13,336 bases of DNA from JBBAGE01 sp041655055 (GCA_041655055.1 JBBAGE010000056.1:1-13336); one strand, 5' to 3'. Positions 1 to 7,559 are shown, counted from the stretch's first letter. Numbers and translations: made by a program. The notes: a model not told the origin generated them from the letters alone.

Positions 1-723
1 CTCGATCTGGGGGATCGCATCTCGGATATCGATCATGCCACCGATCTGCGCCTTGAAACCGAAGTGGCGGACATGTTTCGCGCCATTCCCCGCCCCGCCC
101 TGCATATCAACGGCAATCACGACCGCGACCACCTGAGCGTGGCCGAGAATGAGGCCATTTTGAACCAGTCGATGGGCCATGAGGTCCATGATATCGAAGG
201 CTGGCGGCTGATCTTGTGGCGCGCGGACAGCCGGATCGGCAATACCCCCGATGGCCGCAGCTTTCACCTGCCCGATCCCGATCTGCACTGGCTTGCCGGC
301 CAGATGCAGAAAACCGACCGCCCGACGCTGATTTGCGCGCATGTGCCGACATCGGGCCATAGCCAGATCGGCAATTACTATTTTGAAAACCGCCCGCAGG
401 CTTCGACCTATCCGCAGGCCGCCGCCGTGCGTCAGGCGCTGGCGCTGGCACGGGTTCCGGTGGTCTGCCTGTCGGGCCATGTGCATTGGAACACGCTGAC
501 CACGGTCAATGGCATCACCCATCTGACCCAGCAATCGCTGACCGAAAGTTTCACCACCGGCGGCGAGCCTGCGGGCGCCATGGGGCTGATCGAACTGTCC
601 GACGGCGCCCTGTCATGGGATGTCGTCGGTCGCGATCCGTTCCGCTTTGCCCTGCGCCCCACGGCGGACCGCTGGACACCCCCGCTGGCCCGGCCCGCAC
701 CCATCCCCGCCGAAGCTGTCTAA
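1..723 (+). CDS. Calcineurin-like metallophosphoesterase (5' partial)
   Basis: The reading frame is open from base 1 and ends with TAA at 721-723, giving 240 visible residues; the true start lies upstream. Visible family motifs are LDLGDR (residues 1-6, the GD metal motif), GNHD (38-41), an AHVPTSGH segment in the middle and GHVHW (starting around residue 158). These are the metal-binding and phosphate-binding blocks of the calcineurin-like phosphoesterase superfamily; the N-terminal DxH block must be just outside the window. Such enzymes use two metal ions to hydrolyse phosphomono- or diesters (Icc/CpdA and glycerophosphodiesterase types are relatives). The substrate cannot be told. The ABC transporter ATPase gene follows 12 nt downstream in the same direction, so the two are probably co-transcribed and the enzyme may process a phosphorylated compound imported by that transporter (inference). 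Family call is firm; the specific role is open. Confidence 0.9.
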   Translation, partial: LDLGDRISDIDHATDLRLETEVADMFRAIPRPALHINGNHDRDHLSVAENEAILNQSMGHEVHDIEGWRLILWRADSRIGNTPDGRSFHLPDPDLHWLAGQMQKTDRPTLICAHVPTSGHSQIGNYYFENRPQASTYPQAAAVRQALALARVPVVCLSGHVHWNTLTTVNGITHLTQQSLTESFTTGGEPAGAMGLIELSDGALSWDVVGRDPFRFALRPTADRWTPPLARPAPIPAEAV

Positions 724-735
724 AAGGCCGATATC

Positions 736-2526
736 ATGACCCGCACCACGCTTTTGACCGTTGAAAATCTGTCGCTCGCCTTTGGCAGCCATATCGCGAT
801 GCAGGGGCTGAACCTGTCGGTTTCACGCCATGAAACCGTGGCGCTTGTCGGCGAAAGCGGTTCGGGAAAATCGGCGACGGCGTTGGCGCTGATGCGGCTG
901 ATCGAACGCGAAGGCGGGCGGATTCTGTCTGGCGCGATCCGGCTTGCGGGCCAGCCGGAACTGGATATTGCGCAACTGTCGGACCGCCGGATGCGCAAGA
1001 TCCGGGGCCGCCGGATCGCCATGATCTTTCAGGAACCGATGACGGCGCTGAACCCGGTCATGCGGCTGGGCGATCAGGTGGCCGAGGCGATTTCCACTCA
1101 TCGCGGCCTGCGCGGCGCGCCCCTGCGCGCCGCCGTGCTTGAGGCGTTCGCGCGCGTCCATATCCCGCTGCCCGAACAGCGGATGGCGCAATATCCGCAT
1201 GAATTGTCGGGCGGTATGCGCCAGCGGGTCATGATCGCGATGGCGCTGGCCTGCCGGCCCGATATCCTGATCGCGGATGAACCCACGACCGCGCTTGATG
1301 TCACCACGCAGGCTGAAATTCTGGCGCTGATCCGCGAATTACAGGCCGAAACCGGCATGGGCGTGATTTTCATTACCCATGACATGGGCGTCGTGGCCCA
1401 GATCGCGGATCGCACCGTGGTTCTGTGCCGCGCCCGTCCGGTCGAAGAGGGGCCGACCAAGGCGCTGTTTGCCGCCCCGCGTATGGAATATACCCGCGAA
1501 TTGCTGGCCGCCGCGCCCAGTCTTGGCACCGGGCGGATACAGGCGCGGCGTGGCGCGCTGATCGAAAAACCGGTGCTGGCAGTGCGCGATCTGCATGTGC
1601 GTTTTCCGGTGCGCCGGGGGTTGCGGCCGCTTGATTATCACGCGGTCAATGGTGTGGATCTGCAGATCTTTCCCGGCGAAACGCTGGGGCTTGTGGGGGA
1701 ATCGGGGTGTGGGAAATCCACGCTGGCGCGGGCGGTAACGCGGCTGCTGCCCGCGGTCTCGGGGGATATCACGCTGCTGGGCCAGCCGATCGCGCAGGCA
1801 TCGGCGCGGCAACTGCAACCGCTGCGCGCGCGCATGCAGATGGTGTTCCAAGACCCCCATGCCAGCCTGAACCCGCGCATGCCGGTGCACCGGCTGATCA
1901 CCGAACCCGCGCGGCTGGCGGGCAAGGTGACATCCGATACGGATGCCCGGGCGCTGGCCATGGCGCTGCTCGCCCGTGTATCCCTGCCCAACGACGCCGC
2001 CGATCGCTATCCGCATCAGTTTTCGGGCGGCCAGCGTCAGCGGCTGTGCATCGCGCGGGCGCTGTCTGCCGGGCCATCGCTGATCGTGGCGGATGAGCCT
2101 GTCTCGGCGCTCGACGTGACGGTTGCCCGCCAGGTCACCGATCTGCTGGCCCGGCTGCAGGCCGAGGATGGCATGGCCTGCCTGTTCATCTCGCATGATC
2201 TGGCGGTGGTCGAACGCAGTTGCCACCGGGTGGCCGTGATGTTCGCGGGCCAGATCGTGGAAACCGGCCCGACGGCGGCGGTGCTGTCAAACCCGCACCA
2301 CCCCTATACGAAACGCCTGATCGCGGCCGTGCCCCTGCCCGATCCGAACCGCCCGATCACGGCGCCAAGCACCCCGTTCGCGCGCCCGAACCTGCTTGCG
2401 GCACCGGGCAGCATCGCCTCGTTTCCGCCGCTGATCGAGGTGGCACCCGGCCATTTCGCCCGCATCACCGCCCAACCGAAACGGCCTGCCACGCGCGCGC
2501 TGCGGCTGGCCGAACATGCGGTCTGA
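736..2526 (+). CDS. Dipeptide/oligopeptide-type ABC transporter, fused double ATP-binding subunit
   Basis: 596 residues holding two complete ABC ATPase domains, like the DppD-DppF or GsiA arrangement in one chain. NBD1: Walker A GESGSGKS (39-46), Q-loop Q99, signature LSGGMRQR (157-164), Walker B ending DEP (181-183), switch H215. NBD2: Walker A GESGCGKS (321-328), Q372, signature FSGGQRQR (429-436), Walker B with DEP (453-455), H487. The oligo_HPY-type tail HPYTKRL is at 522-528. In NBD1 the equivalent tail is altered (EYT instead of HPYT, residues 251-253), which is mild divergence. All catalytic residues are present in both halves, so both sites should hydrolyse ATP. It would energise uptake of peptides, nickel, glutathione or similar small solutes through membrane subunits presumably encoded upstream. 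The start ATG follows an AAAAGG at 722-727. Its stop lies 4 nt from the stop of the convergent hydrolase gene. Confidence 0.95.
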   Translation: MTRTTLLTVENLSLAFGSHIAMQGLNLSVSRHETVALVGESGSGKSATALALMRLIEREGGRILSGAIRLAGQPELDIAQLSDRRMRKIRGRRIAMIFQEPMTALNPVMRLGDQVAEAISTHRGLRGAPLRAAVLEAFARVHIPLPEQRMAQYPHELSGGMRQRVMIAMALACRPDILIADEPTTALDVTTQAEILALIRELQAETGMGVIFITHDMGVVAQIADRTVVLCRARPVEEGPTKALFAAPRMEYTRELLAAAPSLGTGRIQARRGALIEKPVLAVRDLHVRFPVRRGLRPLDYHAVNGVDLQIFPGETLGLVGESGCGKSTLARAVTRLLPAVSGDITLLGQPIAQASARQLQPLRARMQMVFQDPHASLNPRMPVHRLITEPARLAGKVTSDTDARALAMALLARVSLPNDAADRYPHQFSGGQRQRLCIARALSAGPSLIVADEPVSALDVTVARQVTDLLARLQAEDGMACLFISHDLAVVERSCHRVAVMFAGQIVETGPTAAVLSNPHHPYTKRLIAAVPLPDPNRPITAPSTPFARPNLLAAPGSIASFPPLIEVAPGHFARITAQPKRPATRALRLAEHAV

Positions 2527-2530
2527 TCGC

Positions 2531-3136
2531 CTAGCCCGCAAGGAATGCGGCAATGGCCTCTAGCTCCGCGGGGCGGATTTCGTGACCGCCATCATGCAGA
2601 TGCAGTTCGACCTGCGCGCCCTGATCGCGCAAATATGCGGCAAGGGCTTCGGTCTGGGGCAGCGGGCAGATCGGATCGCGCCGCCCGGCCGTGATCAACA
2701 CCGCGCGCCCGGCCAGTCCCGGTTGCGGCGCCGGTGACCACGGCACCAGCGGGTGCATCAACACCGCGCGGGCAAACAGATCGGGCACCTGCAACAAAAC
2801 CGATGCCAGGATATTCGCACCATTGGAATAGCCGAGCCCATAAACCGGCCCGCCGGGATGCGCGGCGCGATGCGCGCGAATGAAACCGATCATCTGATCC
2901 GTCCGGGCGGCAAGATCGTCCATGTCATAGACCCCTTCGCCCATACGCCGGAAAAAGCGGTTGGCGCCATGTTCCGACACATCGCCCCGCGGCGACACGA
3001 TGCCCGCATCGGGCAGGATCTGGCTGATCAGGCCGGGGAATTGATGCTCGTCACCCCCCGTGCCGTGAAAGGCAAAGACCAGCGGCGCGCCCGGCGCCGG
3101 TTGCGTGGCAATATGTTTATAGCTGTTGAGCGGCAT
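2531..3136 (-). CDS. Alpha/beta hydrolase, phospholipase/carboxylesterase (MhqD/YpfH-like)
   Basis: 201 residues, a normal length for the small carboxylesterase/phospholipase family. The oxyanion segment FHGTGGDE is at 23-30. The nucleophile elbow GYSNG (102-106) places Ser104. Asp154 in GRRDPICP and His185 in DGGHEI complete a credible Ser-Asp-His triad. There is no signal peptide, so it is cytoplasmic. A Shine-Dalgarno GGAG lies 6 nt upstream of the ATG (plus-strand bases 3143-3146). It follows the glyoxalase-fold gene by 18 nt on the same strand and is probably its operon partner. In Bacillus subtilis, members of these two families (MhqO dioxygenase-like and MhqD hydrolase) respond to hydroquinones and electrophiles; the pairing here suggests a similar detoxification role, which is inference. 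The substrate is unknown. Confidence 0.88.
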   Translation of the reverse strand: MPLNSYKHIATQPAPGAPLVFAFHGTGGDEHQFPGLISQILPDAGIVSPRGDVSEHGANRFFRRMGEGVYDMDDLAARTDQMIGFIRAHRAAHPGGPVYGLGYSNGANILASVLLQVPDLFARAVLMHPLVPWSPAPQPGLAGRAVLITAGRRDPICPLPQTEALAAYLRDQGAQVELHLHDGGHEIRPAELEAIAAFLAG

Positions 3137-3154
3137 GGAATTCTCCGGAAAATG

Positions 3155-4081
3155 TCAGTCGATCGGCGCAAGCTCGGCTTCGATACGCGCACGCAGATGG
3201 GCATGTTGGTGCGGCAGTTTCAACGCCTCGCCCAGATGGGCGCCGTCCTCGTCACGGGTAAAGCCCGGCTCGTTCGTGGCAATTTCAAACAAGACGCCGC
3301 CCGGGGTGCGGAAATAGACCGCCCAGAAATAATCCCGGTCGATCACCGGCGTGACCTGGGCGCCAATAGCGATCAGCGCCCTGCGCACGTCTTGCTGCGC
3401 GGCGCGGTTTTCCACCGCAAAGGCCACATGATGCACCGATCCTGCCCCTTCGCGCGCGCGGGGCGCATCAGGCGCGATATCAAGGTCAACAATATCGGCG
3501 CCATTGCCGCCTTTGATCGCGAAACGGATCAGCCCGCCTTCGCGCGCCACTTCGTCATAGCCCATGAACGTCAGCAGTTCTGCCGTCGCGGCGCCATCGC
3601 GCAACTGCATCGTCACACCGCGAAAACCGTGGATGCCATGCTCTAGCGGCACCGGCCCGGCAAAGGGCACGCGCGGATCGCCCGCCACTTCGGCCAGCGC
3701 GAAACCATCGCCGTCGGGGCCAAGGAAACGCAGCCGCTTTTCACCAAACCGCATATCCCGTGCGATGCCCTGCACCCCCGCGGCGTCCAGCCGTTCCTGC
3801 CACCAGCCGATAGCGCCCTGCGGGATCGCAAAGACCGTTTCGCCCACCTCGCCCGCGCCGCGCCTGCCTTTGACGATATGGGGAAAGGGAAAACAGGTCA
3901 TGATCGTGCCCGCCGTGCCGGTCTCATCCCCGTAATACAGGTGATAGACATCGGGCGCGTCGAAATTGACGGTTTTCTTGACCCGCCGCAGCCCCAGCAG
4001 CCGGGTGAAAAACGCGTTGGTTTCGCGCGCATCCGACGCAAGCGACGACACATGATGCAGGCCGTTGATCTGGGTCAGCAT
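3155..4081 (-). CDS. Ring-cleaving dioxygenase-like glyoxalase/VOC protein (MhqO type)
   Basis: 308 residues from the ATG at 4081. It contains two vicinal-oxygen-chelate modules: residues about 4-132 (starting GLHHVSS) and about 149-290 (HGFRGVTMQL onward). Likely metal ligands are His10, His218 (SVHHVAFAV) and Glu266 (VLFEIATNEPGF), the His-His-Glu pattern of extradiol dioxygenases and glyoxalases. The GEK-RFLGPDGDGFALAE block and the RDYF-AVYFRTPGG block are typical of the MhqO/YkcA group. It probably cleaves or isomerises an aromatic or quinone-derived compound with a divalent metal; the substrate is not deducible. An AAAGG ribosome site lies 7 nt before the ATG (plus-strand 4089-4093). 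The frame stays open far upstream through the autotransporter gene on the other strand. That extension is an artefact, because family similarity starts exactly at this ATG. The hydrolase gene follows 18 nt downstream. Confidence 0.9.
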   Translation of the reverse strand: MLTQINGLHHVSSLASDARETNAFFTRLLGLRRVKKTVNFDAPDVYHLYYGDETGTAGTIMTCFPFPHIVKGRRGAGEVGETVFAIPQGAIGWWQERLDAAGVQGIARDMRFGEKRLRFLGPDGDGFALAEVAGDPRVPFAGPVPLEHGIHGFRGVTMQLRDGAATAELLTFMGYDEVAREGGLIRFAIKGGNGADIVDLDIAPDAPRAREGAGSVHHVAFAVENRAAQQDVRRALIAIGAQVTPVIDRDYFWAVYFRTPGGVLFEIATNEPGFTRDEDGAHLGEALKLPHQHAHLRARIEAELAPID

Positions 4082-4145
4082 GGCAAAACCTTTCTGTGCT
4101 TGCCTAGCATATAGGCCTGACCCGGCGCGTTGCACAGCCGCGCAT

Positions 4146-4170
4146 GGAACTGATCCGGGCCGGCCCCGTT
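4146..4170 (+). promoter_or_regulatory. EcfG-type (general stress) promoter of dodecin
   Basis: GGAAC at 4146-4150, 16 bases, then CGTT at 4167-4170. This is a perfect match to the alphaproteobacterial EcfG/RpoE2/SigT consensus (GGAAC-N16/17-CGTT). It points at the dodecin gene, with the -10 element ending 31 nt before the ATG, leaving room for a short leader that carries the AGGAG site at 4189-4193. The match and spacing are seen directly; use by EcfG is inferred. Confidence 0.75.
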
Positions 4171-4201
4171 GGCCCTTATCCATGACATAGGAGCAATCGC
4201 C

Positions 4202-4417
4202 ATGAGCATCGCACGCGTTACCGAAATCTCTGCCACCTCGCCCGAAAGCTTTGAGGCCGCCGTCAAGGCCGGGCTCGACCGGGCCTGCAAGACCCTGCGC
4301 AATGTCGAAAGCGCCTGGGTCAAGGACATGAATGTCAAGATCGAGAATGGCGCGGTCAAGGCCTTTCGCGTCAATCTGGCCGTCACTTTCGTGCTGGATG
4401 ACACGGATTCGCTTTGA
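4202..4417 (+). CDS. Dodecin, flavin-binding small protein
   Basis: 71 residues, the usual dodecin length. The order of elements fits the beta-alpha-beta-beta fold: strand SIARVTEISATS, helix SFEAAVKAGLDRACKTLRNV, then two strands around WVKDMNVKIENG and AFRVNLAVTFVLDD. Dodecins assemble as 12-subunit shells that bind riboflavin, FMN or related compounds and buffer free flavin. The single Trp (Trp39) sits three positions after the aligned site of the flavin-stacking Trp of Halobacterium dodecin (Ser37 here aligns with it, by eye). This is the SAW-type variant, and flavin stacking may differ. The start is set by AGGAG at 4189-4193, 8 nt upstream; an in-frame TTG at 4169 falls inside the -10 element and is not credible. 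A strong hairpin follows 8 nt after the stop. The gene is monocistronic, divergent from the glyoxalase-fold gene, and carries a stress-type promoter. Confidence 0.95.
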   Translation: MSIARVTEISATSPESFEAAVKAGLDRACKTLRNVESAWVKDMNVKIENGAVKAFRVNLAVTFVLDDTDSL

Positions 4418-4425
4418 TCCATCCG

Positions 4426-4453
4426 ACCGCGTGGGCGCCGATGCCCGCGCGGT
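4426..4453 (+). terminator. Terminator-like hairpin after dodecin
   Basis: An 11-base arm ACCGCGTGGGC (4426-4436) pairs with GCCCGCGCGGT (4443-4453), with one G-U pair and a 6-nt loop. It starts 8 nt after the dodecin stop. No clear T run follows, which is common in GC-rich alphaproteobacteria. It probably isolates dodecin from the autotransporter gene. Confidence 0.65.
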
Positions 4454-4609
4454 TGCACCCTGTGGTTGAAACGCCGGCAATATGCAGCTAGGCTTTTTCC
4501 ATTGCGTGCGTTCGATGCTACCGTAGATTGTAATCCAGTAGCGTGAATTCAAAGCTCGTTCAGGCGCACCCCCTTTCGGTCGATATCCGGTGGGGTTGGA
4601 CAAATGAAT

Positions 4610-4613
4610 GGAG
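4610..4613 (+). promoter_or_regulatory. Ribosome binding site deciding the autotransporter start
   Basis: GGAG lies 8 nt before the ATG at 4622. The upstream in-frame ATG at 4604 has only a G/T-rich stretch in front of it (4589-4599) and would place this GGAG inside the gene. Starting at 4622 also gives a normal-length signal peptide beginning MRSSRP. Confidence 0.55.
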
Positions 4614-4621
4614 CGCTGAAC

Positions 4622-7366
4622 ATGAGATCTTCCCGTCCTCTGCTGTTGACCTGTGCCACGCTTGCAGCGTTGCATGCCACCGGTGCTTGGGCCCAAAATT
4701 GGACGGGCGCTGAATCCAATGACTGGGCCACGGGTGGCAACTGGTCCACCGGCACGGTGCCCACGGCGGGCACGGTTGGGATCAACGTGGGGGTGGCAAT
4801 CCCGGCCCGCGCCACGGGCGTGGGGTTTACCGGCACCACACTCAATGTCGGCACGATCGCTGCAGGCGGGCGGCTGCTGATGGAGGGCGGGTCGGTCTTT
4901 GATCTGGGCCGCGCGACCATCGGCAGCGGCGGCGCCGGGCATCTGTTGCTGACGGACAGCGGGACGCAACTGCGCGTGGCCCATACCGGCAGCCTGAATA
5001 TCGGCAGCACCGCCAGCGGACTGGGGCAAGTCGATATCGTTGACGGGGCCCGCGTGGTTGCGGGTAACGTATCGCTTGGCAATTTGCGCGGATCGGGGGG
5101 GCTGACTATCGACGGGGCCGGATCGCTTTTGCAGATCACCAATCGAGATCTGTCGGCAGCCGGTCAGACCGGCGATGTCGAGATCAACGTCACCAATGGC
5201 GGCGCGATTGATATCGACCGCGACACAGGCCGCGGCTGGCTGCAACTGGGCAGCAATGGCACCACCACAACGCGCCTGCATGTGTCGGGCGCCGGATCGC
5301 AGGTCGCGTCCGAAGGCCATGCGGTCATCGGCGAATTCGGCATCGTCCGCGCAATCATTGCGGATCAGGCGCTTTTGCACACCGATAGCTCGATCGTTGT
5401 TGCGGCCACGGCCAGCGCGAATGGCGAACTCGTCGTGGCCACGGGGGCGGTGGCGCGGGGAACGGATACGGTCATCGGGCTGGGTGGCGGCCAGGGCCGC
5501 ATAAGCTTGGTCGATGGCGGGCAACTTGTCAGCGCCGGGCCGGTCACCCTGTCGGCCGCGGGGCTGACTTCGGACGGGACGCTGACGATCGGGGGGGATG
5601 CAGGGGCCGGGCCAGCGGGGGCCGGTATTCTGACGGCGCCGGAAATTCTGTTTGGCACGGGCACCGGCACGCTGGTGTTCAACCACACGGATATGGCGCA
5701 TGATTTCACCGCCGGGCTGCGCAGCATGCCCGATGGCACCCATCTGATCGACCATATCGCCGGAACCACGATCCTGCACGGAGATGGCGCGGAATTTCTG
5801 GGCACCACCACGGTGCGCGGCGGGCAGTTGATGCTGGCCGCGGGCGGCAGTCTGGGTGGCGAGACCACGGTGTTTTCGGGCGCCACGCTGGGCGGGACCG
5901 GCGCGCTGGGCGGGCTTGCCCTGACGAACGGGGCAATCATCAGCCCCGGCGATGCGGCGGGCGAGACCGGCACGCTGACGCTGAGCGGCGATGTCACCTT
6001 TGGCTCCGGCGCGATCTATCACGTCGATGTCGATCCCCAAGATACCGGCACCAGCGATCTGATCCATGCCGCACGCAGTGCCACGCTGGCGGGCGGATCG
6101 GTGCTGCATATCGGCGCGGGCGGCGATTATCCGGTCACGGGCACATGGACGATCCTGACCGCCGACGACGGTGTGAGCGGCACATTCGCCGAGGTGAACA
6201 GCGATTTTGCCTATCTCGACCCGTTGCTGAGCTATGATGCCTATAATGTTTATCTGAACCTGACCCGCAATGATATTGCCCTTTGTCTGCCGGGGATGAG
6301 CGCTAATCAATGCGCCACCGGCACCGCGGTCGAGACCACGGGCGCAGGCAGCCCGGTATTCGACGCCGTCATCGGGCTGGATGCTGTGGGCGCGGCAGCG
6401 GCATTCGATCAGCTTTCGGGGGAAATCCATGCCTCGGCCCGATCGGCGCTGATCATGGATAATGGCGCGCTGCGCGATGCGGTGGGTGCGCGCCTGCGTG
6501 TGGATCTGGATGTTGTCTGTCATCAGCGCGATGGCAGTGCCCCCGCGCAATGCGAAACCGCCACGCTTTGGGGGCAGGGTTTCGGATCTTGGGGCCGGAT
6601 GGATGGCGATGGCAATGCCGCCGCGCTGGATCGCGGCACGCATGGGGTGCTGATTGGGGCCGATGGTTATCTGGGCGATTGGCGGCTGGGCGTGATGGCG
6701 GGGATGAGCCAGACGGATATCGAACATCCCGCCGCCGATGCCACGGCGGAAAATTACCACCTGGGGATTTATGGCGGCACCGACTGGGGTGCGCTGGCCC
6801 TGCGCACGGGGCTGACCCATTCGTGGCATGATATCGACACCACGCGCAGCCTGACGTTGCCCGGCCTCGACGAAACGCTGACGGCGGATCAGCGCGCCAG
6901 ATCGCTGCAAGCGTTTGGCGAACTGGCCTATGGGTTTGAAGCGGCCGGTGCGCAGCTTGAAACCTTTGGCGCGCTGGCGCATGTCCGGCTGCGCGCGGAC
7001 GGGTTTTCCGAGGCCGGGGGCGATAGCGCCCTGACCGTGGCGGGTGGGCGTTCGGATGTGACATTCACCACGCTCGGCCTGCGCGGCGCACGGGATATCG
7101 CGGTTGGTGCAAACGGGGGGCGGGTGACGGGCATGATCGGCTGGCAGCACGCGTTTGGCGATATCACGCCCACGGGCCTTCATGCCTTTGCGGGCGGCGA
7201 TCCTTTTGCGATTTCCGGCACGCCCATCGGGCGCAACAGCGCCCGGCTGGAACTGGGGCTGGAGCTTGATCTGGCGCCGCAAACCCGGCTGGGCGTCGCC
7301 TATGCGGGGCAATTCGGGTCGGGCACCGATCACGCCATCCGCGCGCGGCTGGATATCCGGTTCTGA
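4622..7366 (+). CDS. Autotransporter (type Va secretion) with beta-helix passenger and C-terminal barrel
   Basis: 914 residues from the ATG at 4622 (920 if the ATG at 4604 is used). The signal peptide spans residues 1-25: a basic n-region, then PLLLTCATLAALHA, with cleavage likely after GAWA. The mature N-terminus starts NWTGAESNDWATGGNWSTG, a motif common at the start of autotransporter passengers. Residues about 70-340 are Gly/Ser/Thr-rich short repeats of parallel beta-helix style (such as IGSGGAGHLLL, VDIVDGARV, LTIDGAGS). About 345-435 looks like a passenger-associated transport repeat (TTTVRGGQLMLAAGGSLGG, GGTGALGG). About 440-548 is the conserved pre-linker region with LSYDAYNVYLNLTRN. 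The linker helix is about 575-630. The barrel runs from about 647 to the terminal Phe of DIRF, the classic outer-membrane signature. Four Cys form two close pairs (555/564 and 633/644). No protease or lipase motif was seen, so the passenger is probably structural or adhesive; its ligand is unknown. Confidence 0.92.
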   Translation: MRSSRPLLLTCATLAALHATGAWAQNWTGAESNDWATGGNWSTGTVPTAGTVGINVGVAIPARATGVGFTGTTLNVGTIAAGGRLLMEGGSVFDLGRATIGSGGAGHLLLTDSGTQLRVAHTGSLNIGSTASGLGQVDIVDGARVVAGNVSLGNLRGSGGLTIDGAGSLLQITNRDLSAAGQTGDVEINVTNGGAIDIDRDTGRGWLQLGSNGTTTTRLHVSGAGSQVASEGHAVIGEFGIVRAIIADQALLHTDSSIVVAATASANGELVVATGAVARGTDTVIGLGGGQGRISLVDGGQLVSAGPVTLSAAGLTSDGTLTIGGDAGAGPAGAGILTAPEILFGTGTGTLVFNHTDMAHDFTAGLRSMPDGTHLIDHIAGTTILHGDGAEFLGTTTVRGGQLMLAAGGSLGGETTVFSGATLGGTGALGGLALTNGAIISPGDAAGETGTLTLSGDVTFGSGAIYHVDVDPQDTGTSDLIHAARSATLAGGSVLHIGAGGDYPVTGTWTILTADDGVSGTFAEVNSDFAYLDPLLSYDAYNVYLNLTRNDIALCLPGMSANQCATGTAVETTGAGSPVFDAVIGLDAVGAAAAFDQLSGEIHASARSALIMDNGALRDAVGARLRVDLDVVCHQRDGSAPAQCETATLWGQGFGSWGRMDGDGNAAALDRGTHGVLIGADGYLGDWRLGVMAGMSQTDIEHPAADATAENYHLGIYGGTDWGALALRTGLTHSWHDIDTTRSLTLPGLDETLTADQRARSLQAFGELAYGFEAAGAQLETFGALAHVRLRADGFSEAGGDSALTVAGGRSDVTFTTLGLRGARDIAVGANGGRVTGMIGWQHAFGDITPTGLHAFAGGDPFAISGTPIGRNSARLELGLELDLAPQTRLGVAYAGQFGSGTDHAIRARLDIRF

Positions 7367-7375
7367 ACCCCAAAA

Positions 7376-7406
7376 GCTGCGCGCCACAAGCCAAAGGGCG
7401 CGCAGC
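7376..7406 (+). terminator. Terminator-like hairpin after the autotransporter gene
   Basis: A perfect 10-bp stem, GCTGCGCGCC (7376-7385) with GGCGCGCAGC (7397-7406), and an 11-nt loop, starting 10 nt after the autotransporter stop. No T run follows on the plus strand. The AAAA just before the stem would read TTTT on the minus strand, but no minus-strand gene ends here. Confidence 0.65.
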
Positions 7407-7509
7407 CACGCCAAAATCTGCCAGCCATTTGCCCCATATAATCCCATCGCCTGATCCCAGTGATCCGAATCTCACCCTAGACCCCAATCCTTGACGAAAG
7501 ATGAACGCC

Positions 7510-7534
7510 GGAACGAACGCCGTTCCCGATGGTT
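7510..7534 (+). promoter_or_regulatory. Probable EcfG-type promoter of ku1-ligD
   Basis: GGAAC at 7510-7514, 16 bases, then GGTT at 7531-7534, one mismatch from the EcfG consensus -10 CGTT. It ends 25 nt before the Ku ATG, the same geometry as the small gene-ku2 site in this window. The -35 also lies in an inverted repeat, GGAACG-N5-CGTTCC (7510-7526), which could overlap a regulator site. Confidence 0.5.
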
Positions 7535-7545
7535 TGCCTTGTGTC

Positions 7546-7553
7546 AAAGGAGG
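7546..7553 (+). promoter_or_regulatory. Strong ribosome binding site of ku1
   Basis: AAAGGAGG with 6 nt to the ATG at 7560, close to a perfect anti-16S match. It decides the Ku start: family similarity begins at MALRANWKG, and the in-frame upstream extension to a TTG at 7491 would overlap the promoter. Confidence 0.85.
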
Positions 7554-7559
7554 GCTGCC

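Noticed and set aside
2753..3646. 297-codon plus-strand frame over the hydrolase and glyoxalase-fold genes
   Set aside because: It crosses two genes with clear catalytic motifs on the other strand, including their junction, and has no domain-like features.
7437..7442. Perfect TATAAT upstream of ku1
   Set aside because: There is no -35 hexamer at 16-18 bp, and it lies about 118 nt before the start. The GGAAC/GGTT element fits the ku1 start much better.
4082..7447. Very long open minus-strand frame (extends the glyoxalase-fold gene upstream to about 1430 codons)
   Set aside because: It lies antisense to a clear autotransporter gene, its translation is Arg/Gly/Gln-rich with no family features, and GC-biased third positions routinely keep such antisense frames open. 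Real similarity begins at the ATG at 4081.
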